Shown here one piece after another: positions 18,168 to 26,451 of a stretch of 26,451 nt of DNA (position 1 is its first letter; each line of letters opens with the position of its first letter). The translations under genes were made by a program, and so were the position numbers. A model generated the notes under the pieces. The model was not told where the DNA came from. It did not search any database and was given only the letters and a program-made list of their open reading frames with translations. The stretch is from Hypsibius dujardini (taxonomy: Eukaryota; Tardigrada; Eutardigrada; Parachela; Hypsibiidae). The stretch is taken from positions 1-26,451 of the forward strand of contig LRSR01008945.1 of NCBI GenBank assembly GCA_001579985.1, written 5' to 3'.

Positions 18168-20088
18168 TTTTTTCGGTGGCAGAAAAAAATTAAAATGCTA
18201 GGTGAAATGTTCGGGGGAGAGCTGAGAAAAGTGCAGACTGACTGACGATGGGGAGCGAGGAGAGAAGGAGAGAGAGAAGGGCGTCTGTAATCTCTATCGG
18301 AATTCCTCAAGGACTGACTGTTGCAATTGCAGTAAATGATGTCAGAGAGAATAGGAGGTTTTCTGCCTATGGCGCAACAGACGCTGTAAGCGGAATAGGA
18401 CATGATCCGACTTTGTACTTTCAAACTGGTAGGTTTGTATTAGTAATTTCACTGGTTGCGTACAGTATACAGACTGTAGGCGCAGGACCTACATAGCAGC
18501 AGGAGCTGCATAACGCTTTTATCGGAGAATTCAGCTACGCTGTGCAATTCCTTGTTGATTTTGATGCGCAATGCGCACATACCTTCCGTAAAAGTTTCGT
18601 TCCTGCTGTGTGGCGGATTAATCTTTATTGTTGCGATTAATTGCGCAATCGTCAGCGAAAGCCGATATAAGTTGAGGACAGGCCGGGCTGCACGCTTGGT
18701 AGGATGGAGGTCTATCGCGAAAATTCTGTCTGGTCAGCGAGTGCTAATAAAACCCAATTTGAAATATACGAAATATTGCACATACAGTCGAACATGTGTT
18801 CCCAACTTAGCTGACAATTCCCGAGGTTTGAACGCCTTTGAGAAACACAATAGACGCGTGGCCATATTGTGCCACAAACTGAGTTAGGCCATTTATCTCG
18901 GCGGCACATGACTGTAAACACAGATTGAGCTGAATGGCCTAACTCGGTTAGCGCGGTAATATGGCCACGTTGAGAATGTTCTTCAGACTATTCGAAGCAT
19001 GATATTGTTTGGCATCCAGTTAGCAACGCTAGTGGCAATTTTCTGGTAAATAGATATTTTTTACATATTGTTCCAAATTCATAGTTCCCACAGTTTTTGG
19101 TTATTTTGACGTTTCCGAATTGCAATTAAAAATATGTAAGTGAATAATTTTAGAATGTAATTCCTATGGAAAGAAAGGTCCAACAAAATGGAGGAATTTT
19201 TATAGAATTTTACAGTGAGTGTTATTCGGATATCAGCGTCGTTTAATTAAATATGCGACAGAATAAAATATATATAGAAATCGATATTTAAAAGGACATT
19301 TCTATTTATACTCACTAAATTGACTTTAAACATGGGAATATATTATAATATCATTTAAGTGTTGAAATGTGGCTGTCTTTAAAACAGTTCTATTATTATT
19401 TTAAACTTTGCCGGTGGATTTAAGTTTATTTTACATTTTATTTAAATCCGAACACGCTAGTTAAGCAACAACGCTGTTGGATATATCCTCATGACCGGCT
19501 GGACTAACCGAATCCTATAAATCTTTTTTTACTGAAAGTCCTGATGCCTCTAAAGAATATCACTTCTTTTGCGGAATCTCTTAACCTTCAATGCTACATT
19601 TCTAAACATGGGTGGTCACAAAATTTTGAGGTGACTTCTCAGTCTCTTAATTACTAGTATGAGCAAAGTCTGTATTTCGGCTCACTAATTTTTAAACCGA
19701 ACTACGTGCGCAGTAGGAGAATAAACACTCCTTTCGGACTTTCAAAACATAACAAATAATGGTTTTATTTTAATTGCGGCAAGAAATAGTCATGAATGTC
19801 ATGTGGATTAAAAATGCGAGTGGTTAGATAAAATTTGCTGTAAAAGAATTGTTTAGGCTGCAGGGGCGCCACTGATACAAATCTCACACCGGCTTATTTG
19901 CAACAGAATCGATCATCTGATTGTCGGTGTGCAGATGCGGTTTTGCAGATGATCATTGCACGAGCAGATTTATTTAAATTTCCACTTAACTGCCATTTGT
20001 GCCTGCCTCATTTTAGTTTAGTGTTCATCGATATTTCACGGTTTTATCATTTTTCAAATTTGTTATTCGTAAATGAGTATCAGATTGG
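18168..20088. other. Upstream of ATP1B; no gene recognised
   Basis: Contains the promoter and 5' UTR of the minus-strand beta-subunit gene near its right-hand start, although I see no convincing core element. Beyond about 18.5 kb only short ORFs and one hairpin (18857-18969) are visible. Confidence 0.4.
18857..18969. repeat. Hairpin element, copy 1
   Basis: Outer perfect arms CGTGGCCATATT (18857-18868) and AATATGGCCACG (18958-18969); inner arms ACTGAGTTAGGCCATT and AATGGCCTAACTCGGTT. The loop contains CTGTAAACAC. The inner arms and the loop motif recur at 22114-22190. Confidence 0.75.
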
Positions 20089-20179
20089 ATGCGGCCATAC
20101 ATGCATTTGAGGAAGGGGAACAACTGTTCGGAAGGCGGCTGGCAATTTTGGTGTGTCGTAGACAACTCTTCGACGGCAT

Positions 20180-20996
20180 TTGAATGCACGAGAAATCGGG
20201 CCACGAGGAAGACCGACCAATTTTACGCCGAAAAAAAAGCTTGCAACCTGCAATCTACTTCACAATTATGCCGAGCTCGGGGTGCCGTTATTCAGGTATC
20301 ATCTAAGGAAAGTTGTCCTCGGTTTGTGCAAAGAAAAAAATCTTCCCGCCAGAACTTCTAGCAACTGTTAGCACGCAGCTTTCCTGCAGCGACATCCCAC
20401 ATTATCGGAGCAAATCAACCAAGCTAACAACCGGAAGAAAGCAAGACAATGGCCGGATGGGCAGTGTTTGCAGTACATTGCTCTCATTGCGAAGCTTAAA
20501 GCGGAAGCATACCTCGAAGATCTAAACAGGCTTTGGAACCTGGACAAAAATGGATTTGCACTCGGTAGTCGGTACAGCAAAGTTTATGCCCCGAAAGTAA
20601 TAAGGAACGTCACTTCATGTTTCGACGGAGATGACCGTAGCCATATGACTGTACTCGCATGTAGGAATGCTGCTGAAGAGATGCTGCGGCTACTTATTCT
20701 CTACGACGTTGTGGTGATGGCAAAGTTACGGGTTGAAGGGACGGATGGGAATTTTGTTATGGCCACTAATAAGTCCGGTTGAGTGCATGAGGAAACCTTC
20801 ACCGCATACATTTAAGAACAACTGATTCTAGCAATGCCTGAAAGTGTAACACTGGACTTATAAACAACTGTCTAGCTCGGTTTAAAAGTTGGCCTGCCTA
20901 GCTATGTCTGTCCGTCCGTCTGATTCTCAGTCTATCTGTCTGTCTATCTGCCTATTTATGTGTTTTTCTATCTGTCTATTTGTGTGTTTGTGTGTT

Positions 20997-21055
<59 letters not shown>

Positions 21056-21677
21056 TTGTCTGCTTGTTTGTATATATGCCGGCCTGCCTGGCTGCCTGTC
21101 TCTCTCTTTTTTTCCTGTTCAGTCTGCCTATTTGTATGTTTTTTGTTTGATTTTTTTTAGTTTCATCATCTGGTGGAAATTCTGTCTGTCTGCCTGCCAG
21201 TCAAATCATTTATCTGCCTACATAATTTTTTTTTACATTTCGAAAGTTGCAACCGCTGGAAAAGTGTGTTTTCAGAGAAATTACATACAAGTGGCGCTGG
21301 CACCTCGAGCTGCTGCACATCAATACCGAAGGATATGAGGAGGCAACGTTACTCTATTACTACATGTATGATAAGTTCATATCGTACAGATCTATTTGTT
21401 GAACGACTGTCTTTGGGTAACTCGAAATACTTTTTCAGTCTACCTTAACATACCCTGGCCTCAGCTCAACCTCAAGGAGTCTATGCAGTCTGGCTTCAAG
21501 AAAACCGGACTCTTCCTTTTCAATAACAAAATCATCCGGCAAACTGATTCTACCGCGGCCAAGATAATGCCACCGCCTGTTAACGTCAACAAAGATTCCC
21601 TCTTTGATGAGGAACAAGTTTGTGCGGATCACTCAAGCGCATGGGCCTACCGGAGCAAAAACATTGACTTGACCTAG
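20180..21677 (+). pseudogene. Decayed pogo/Tigger-like DDE transposase
   Basis: Reading one frame from 20180, a CENP-B-type helix-turn-helix region is visible (GRPTNFTP, then ELGVPLFRYHLRKVVLGLC), a TAG stop at about 20369, then FLQRHPTLS and the DDE_1 catalytic start WNLDKNGFALG (first Asp at about 20543), VYAPK, HMTVLACRNAAE and GNFVMATNKSG, then a second stop at the expected Trp. An EETFTAYI remnant follows. The frame is broken by a 300-bp TCTG tract (20905-21200). A C-terminal piece resumes: HLELLHINTE near 21301, then SGFKKTGLF-FN near 21495-21530, the family's typical tail. Several stops and frameshifts make it inactive. These motifs fit the Tc1/mariner-pogo superfamily (Tigger/jerky-like). 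Residues belonging to the later DDE motifs are not clear. Confidence 0.8.
20905..21200. repeat. (TGTC)n tract interrupting the transposase relic
   Basis: TCTG tetranucleotides with a perfect core at about 20998-21040, lying between the catalytic-domain remnant and the C-terminal remnant of the transposase. Confidence 0.95.
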
Positions 21678-22097
21678 CGTTTTATTTGTTGCCAGATTAG
21701 TGGACCCACTGCCGGAGAGGTGAGCATGCATCAAAGATTTAACAACTCCATTCCGTCATAAACGCGAAAAGTGAAAGACTCGACTTGATACCTCTGCTGG
21801 AAAGGCTATGAGCGAAGCGTCTGTCCGAGTTGCCCTTGAAAAGCGCTTAACCAAAGCCCAGGAAATTGTTAAAAATTGGCTGGAAAAACAAAAAATATCG
21901 CTGTTTCTCTTAAGGAATCAGATATGAAAAGAATTGTGGGAAAATGTTTAAAAAACGAAATAATTGGACGGTGGGAATAAAATGCTTTATAGAGGTCGCT
22001 GATTATGCAGTGACTCATCTGTTTTCCATTCATTTGCTACAGAGCGTCCCCTGTCGCCCGGTGGCCCATTCCAATGCCCTTCCTTATACTACACAGG

Positions 22098-22208
22098 TTG
22101 CAAAACCTTGTTATAACCGAGTTAAGCCGTTTGACTCGTGCCCATTGCAACGCTGTAAACACCGGCGAAACAAATGGCTTAACTTGGTTAGCGCATGCTT
22201 TTTGCCTC
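22098..22208. repeat. Hairpin element, copy 2
   Basis: Arms TAACCGAGTTAAGCCGTTT (22114-22132) and AAATGGCTTAACTTGGTTA (22172-22190) with CTGTAAACAC in the loop (22153-22162), in the same orientation as the copy at 18857-18969. The outer arms are decayed. Confidence 0.7.
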
Positions 22209-24129
22209 GTTTGTATATCGGTACTCGCACAAACTCTATAAACGTCAAAATTTTTAACTCTAATTTGAATCTTCTTCGACTATTTTGTTTCGAAAAAGCC
22301 TGAAGGAATATTATCACCCCCTCCCCTTTTTTGAGTGTTGTCTGTCAAAGTCGCAGAGGCCCGTGATCGTTGTTGTCCTGGGTAGGGGGGATTAAAGCAG
22401 GCTAAGCTGAAATCCCCTTTCCCCCTTTTTGGCTGTCTTTAATTTTACGAGTGCTGCCAATGTCCCTTTGAGTGATTCTAACAAAATTAATTATTTCGGA
22501 AAGCCTGTTTGTTCCTCAATCTCCAGGTATAAAACCCCAACTTTTGGACATGGGTCAAACCATGTTTCGCTTAAAACTCGTGCAGTCAAGGTCCAACATT
22601 TAATTCATCAAGTTAGGGAATAAGGGTCAACATTGCAAAAGCGACAGTGGTAGGGGACAAAAAGGGGGAACGGGAGGCGGGCTTGTAGCCATTAATACAT
22701 AGCTCAATTCAATATTTCCTCATTTTACTGTGGATTATTTTATAACAATAGACAGGTTTTGTTGCACCCAAAAATTACAGCACTCAAGTTTATAGCAGTA
22801 AAAGTTATTTGATCTGCAAAAGTTGGAATTTTGGTTTTGATTTTTTACAGCTATTACACAAATCAATTATTTGAACTGATTAGTTTGTGACGTATCTCGA
22901 CAGACCGCAAACTGGACACCATCTTTGAAAAACCACAGCTCCATTCCACATTTTTTTTGATATTTCTGAAACAGCAAAGTTGTGGTGGAATGATTGACGT
23001 TTCTGAATGATTTTTTCTGAGACATTTGGCGCTATGTTGCGTGTGCCGCGTCAATTTTTGTGAAGGCTTAAATTCCAGGCGTCAATCAAGACAGCGTCAA
23101 TTAATTCAGTTTTCTCCCTGTGTTGGTTGGGAGATTTTTCCCTATTTGTATTCTCACGTGTCCTTTCTCTTTTTGGTTCGGAGAAATACAATTGATTTAC
23201 ACACCTTCACAATTTTTCGGGGCGTAAACTAACAGCCCAGAGTCGCTTGTTTCCATGGGATTTCTTTGCTGTTTGTTATAGGACCGAATCAATCAATTAA
23301 TGTAGCAGTAATACTGTGTTAAACCAAATAACCCGATAAGACCATATCACACAATTAACCATACCATAGGTACATCGGATAAAATAGGTACCGTTTTATG
23401 GCGAGCGGCTTTTAAGAAAACATATGCATAAATAGTCGAAACACGTAAAAGAAAATCCCCACCTCCAATAGATCAAATATTACAATCGTTAAATTTCAAA
23501 AATAGCGTAAATGCAGATGGCATTTTACGCTTATCGACGTCATGTGGCCATTTTAAGTGCCGTAAAGTGTAAACCAATTTGCTGTAAACTGGAGTGGCAA
23601 ACAAAACCTCCCTAATGGGAGCTCTCTTTCTCCAAATCGGATGTGCGGAAACGGCTAATAAAAGGTTAACACTCTAATCATTAATTAAAAAGGACAACAA
23701 TATACATTCCGGGAGTTGAATTTACCACTTGGTGGGCGGATCACTATGCATATTTCATGTATTGATGATCGACCCACGCTGCACTTTACAATTTATAGGC
23801 ACCCACCTACTGGATATTTTACGACAAAAGAAAATTGGCACACGATGCAACTAAAATTCCGTTTTAAATGGGAGATGATGAGGAGGAGGAAGAAGAGGGG
23901 GGGGGGAGTTTAACGTCATCGTTTTTGTCAGAAGGACCTCACTAGATGTAAAAACGCCCATTACAAAGACATATGGCACTGTGGAGAGTTTATTAACCAA
24001 ATAATAACATAAAAGGATATCGATCTTAATTTTGGTTCCTATATGTAATGTTAGACTTTTTCTGCTAGACATTACCCATATTTCCTTCGCAAAGTTTTGC
24101 CCTTGTTTATAAAAAATCCAGCGAGCTAT
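22209..24129. other. Gene-free stretch upstream of the receptor gene
   Basis: No coding exon recognised. It includes C- and G-rich homopolymer patches (about 22315-22430) and a strong purine tract with a G run (about 23869-23908). A TATAAAA at 24108-24114 lies just upstream of the receptor start codons. Confidence 0.4.
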
Positions 24130-25920
24130 ATGTTTTTGGCAGAAAAGATGTTGAATTTGATTGTGTTTGCTGGATTTTGTCAAACCTGTTTCGTCATGGC
24201 AAGAAATTGGGAACAATTTTCTGTCTACGATATTGAAATTGTCACCCCAACCTATTGTGGTACCGATTCGCTGATGTCCTTGAATTATATAGGACCGTCG
24301 TATTCAACGGGAATAGAGGTCTTTCGAGCCACCAGTACGCGGCTCAATGTGACCCATCGAACCTTAATGAACACCAACGTAACGACAGATTGCTTGACCT
24401 TGTTGAGCAACGTGCAGGATGTGCTGGCACGATGGTATTATGCCGAGAAACGGAAGGATTCCGTTCCTGTCATCATCACACCAGGTACGTAGACGCTATT
24501 AGGTCTGTTCGGAGCCAACTCATAACTTTATGTCTTATCCTTAACTATAAGTTAGCGTTAACCTATGGCGCTTGATTTGTGTGTTCGGCGACTAACCATA
24601 TCAAAACATTAAGTTATCAGCTGATCTTAAAGATCCCAAAATACAGGTTACTAAGCAAATCAATTATAAAAATGTAATGAATTCTAAAATATAATCAATT
24701 TAAAGATAAAACTGATGATTGATCTGGCATGGATAGTGCGCAAACCGCAAGTACGAACAACAATAATAAAGCGAAAAACCAAGCTATTGATTGATTGATT
24801 GATTGCATTTACAGCTAATTCAAGCTGGAAACCAGCACTCGATCGATTGATTGCGCCTACAGCTAATTCAAGTGAGAAACCAAGGCTCGATCGATTGATT
24901 GATTGATGTACAATTGATTAAAACTCCAAATTAGCGACTGAATGTCTCGCAATCAATAATATTCCACTACCTCGAGTAGTTAATCTGAATCCAGATACAA
25001 AATCACCCCAAGCATGCAATGATTTACAACAAGAAACACGACGGCACAGCCAGTTTAAAATTCCGCCATGTGGCGGAGCGGACGTCCGCTACTGTCAGCG
25101 GGGCGGCTATCCAACGTTGAAAAAGTGCCCCTCGGAAAATAGACCGCTGAACGAGAATCAGAATGTTCCACCCATTCCCAATAGCACCAGAAAATCAAAA
25201 AATGAATTTCCTTCCCAAATATGTATCGTCGTAAAGTTAATTGGCAGCGGGGATGTGTGTAAACAATTTCAAAGGGGCCTTCCTTAAACTTGATTTTTAA
25301 AGATGAGGGTTATTGTGACCAAAACTCCAAGTCGATACCACGCCCCTTTTCGTGACATCACATGGACTTAAGGATAAGAGTTAAGGTTATGTATCGCTCC
25401 GAACAGACCTTATTTAAAGGTGGGCCGCCCAAACATCTCGTAATACTAAATCTTGTCTAAAGGCTGCTTGGAGTTAAACTATGTAAATCAATTGGCGAGA
25501 GGTTGGGATATACTACTGCTCACAACGTAAGTGTCTGTCTGTCTATCTGATTACCACAGAATCGCAAAGCAGCCTTATTTCTATAACATTGAGGAAATAT
25601 CCTCAGCGTCAGTATTGAATCCACAATCCGGGCTTATGCCTCTGCTGCATCGACATGGATATCAACGTCTTACTATCCGTCGAATTGTGGAGATTTTTAC
25701 CGGCAGTTTTTGCTTCGAAATAACTGGACCACCATCTCCCTTATTCTCGATATCGATACGAATGGACCGCCCATTTACACGACCTTAGCCATGACCACAG
25801 CTAATGAATTGAAAGAACAAAGTTTTAATTTAACTATTTGGACCCGACAGTCGCAGAAGTCCGCTGAAATCACTGCCGAAATAGACGCCATGCTCCTCAC
25901 CGTTCGAACTTTTTGCCGAG
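24130..25920 (+). CDS. ANF-receptor-type ligand-binding ectodomain, probable receptor guanylate cyclase (5' part)
   Basis: Exons 24130-24484, 25463-25526 and 25607-25920 (phases 1, 2 and 1); the rest lies beyond the right edge. A signal peptide is visible (hydrophobic MLNLIVFAGFCQTCFVMA; translation may start at 24130 or at 24148). The mature part begins like the type I periplasmic-binding fold used by natriuretic-peptide receptors: IEIVTP, then VIITPGC joined exactly across intron 1 to LELNYVNQLARGWDILLL, then SYYPSNCGDFYRQF and the hallmark NNWTTISLILDID, ending at MLLTVRTFCR. Four NxT glycosylation sites occur. Assignment to receptor guanylate cyclase rather than another ANF-domain receptor is inference, because the transmembrane, kinase-like and cyclase domains are not in view. 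The donor of intron 3 is GAG|GCAAGT. The third exon has two in-frame acceptors, CTCAG (25606) and GTCAG (25612). No convincing fourth exon was found before 26451. Confidence 0.66.
24501..25410. mobile_element. 910-bp TIR element in receptor intron 1 with TATT target-site duplication
   Basis: The left end AGGTCTGTTCGGAGC, with further paired blocks CATAAC and CTTATCCTTAA, is the reverse complement of the right end (GCTCCGAACAGACCT at 25396-25410). TATT flanks it at 24497-24500 and again at 25411-25414. No transposase is encoded. Removing element plus one TATT leaves an intron of 64 bp. Confidence 0.87.
24785..24915. repeat. Tandem ~58-bp repeat inside the 910-bp element
   Basis: Two units each contain TACAGCTAATTCAAG, then GAAACCA, then CTCGATCGATTGATTG, preceded by a partial third (AAAACCAAGC then GATTGATT). 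GATT simple repeat links the units. Confidence 0.8.
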
Positions 25921-26188
25921 GCAAGTTTCAATTCTCCCTTAAAGGATGCAACTAACGGTTATTTTATTATTAAAAAGGAGGGGGAGATTCGCCTAAAAGG
26001 GCAGTTAATCAGGGGAGGGTCAATTGTTTTATGAATAAAAATTGAAAATCGCCCTCCCCCTCAACAGCAGCCCTAATTAAGTAAGGGTTCGCCCTAGTGG
26101 CCCCCGTTACGCCTCTGATTCGCACCTGTAGCAAAATTATTATCAAATATGCTGTATACCAGTCTTACGTCGAAATTCAATCCCCATG

Positions 26189-26291
26189 GCCCGACCCGAA
26201 ACTCAACACGGTCAGCTGAGCCCGAAAAACCCGAACCGAAATTTTTTAATGTGCCCGAACCCATCCCGAACCCGAACCCGAACCGAAAATT
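26189..26291. repeat. (CCCGAA)n-type degenerate repeat
   Basis: Roughly ten copies of CCCGAA/CCGAA variants (complement TTCGGG) with short A/T interruptions. It lies in the presumed intron 3 or beyond of the receptor gene. Confidence 0.8.
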
Positions 26292-26451
26292 TGAAAGGGA
26301 TCATTTACCGAAAAACATCATATTAACCAGTAATTTCAGAAATCTTGCGCTTCTGGTCAATGTTACAGAAGGACTTGTTAATATTACAAAACAACAGCTT
26401 CTCAAAGGATCGGTCGGTGGAACTCAGTCTACGGTCACTCAACAGGATTCC

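Noticed and set aside
25531-25788. 85-residue ORF overlapping receptor exon 3 in another frame
   Set aside because: The alternative frame carries NNWTTISLILDID and connects in phase to exon 2. This frame loses similarity and cannot join exon 2.

Overview
This window is eukaryotic nuclear DNA. Genes are split by spliceosomal introns, are scattered on both strands and show no operon structure. The protein set is that of an invertebrate animal. My leading guess is a tardigrade, because one gene encodes a mitochondria-targeted group-3 LEA-like protein, a class known from anhydrobiotic animals (tardigrades, nematodes, rotifers, Artemia). The species cannot be fixed from the sequence alone.

Layout. 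(1) 65-968, minus: 5' part of a PRMT3-like arginine methyltransferase gene (acidic region plus C2H2 zinc finger), running off the left edge. (2) 1469-3046, plus: complete five-exon CCDC124/Lso2-type ribosome-associated protein, divergent from (1) across a 500-bp shared upstream region. (3) 3239-3822: two inverted copies of a ~149-bp MITE. (4) 4270-6089, plus: mitochondrial LEA-like gene, three exons. (5) 6596-7552, plus: secreted glycine/tyrosine-rich protein, three exons. (6) 8557-9700, plus: secreted poly-serine protein with a six-cysteine tail, two exons and a clear TATA box. (7) About 9.9-14.9 kb: gene-poor, with a 494-bp TIR element, a 149-bp foldback, a 17-bp-periodic AP-1-like array and an ~865-bp near-complete palindrome. 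(8) 14910-18167, minus: complete Na+/K+-ATPase beta subunit gene, four exons, whose first intron uses a GC donor. (9) About 18.2-24.1 kb: no host gene recognised; it holds a decayed pogo/Tigger-like transposase flanked by two related hairpins. (10) 24130 to beyond the right edge, plus: extracellular ligand-binding domain of a probable receptor guanylate cyclase/ANF-type receptor. Its first intron carries a 910-bp TIR element with a 4-bp target-site duplication, and its third intron probably also uses a GC donor.

Two themes recur. TCTG/CAGA tetranucleotide tracts sit inside introns of nearly every multi-exon gene, often right beside splice sites. Several unrelated inverted-repeat elements, none encoding a protein, fill the spaces between genes. 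Functionally, a ribosome-dormancy factor, a mitochondrial desiccation-type protein, two low-complexity secreted proteins and a Na+/K+-pump subunit lie within 18 kb; I see no sequence evidence that they are co-regulated.
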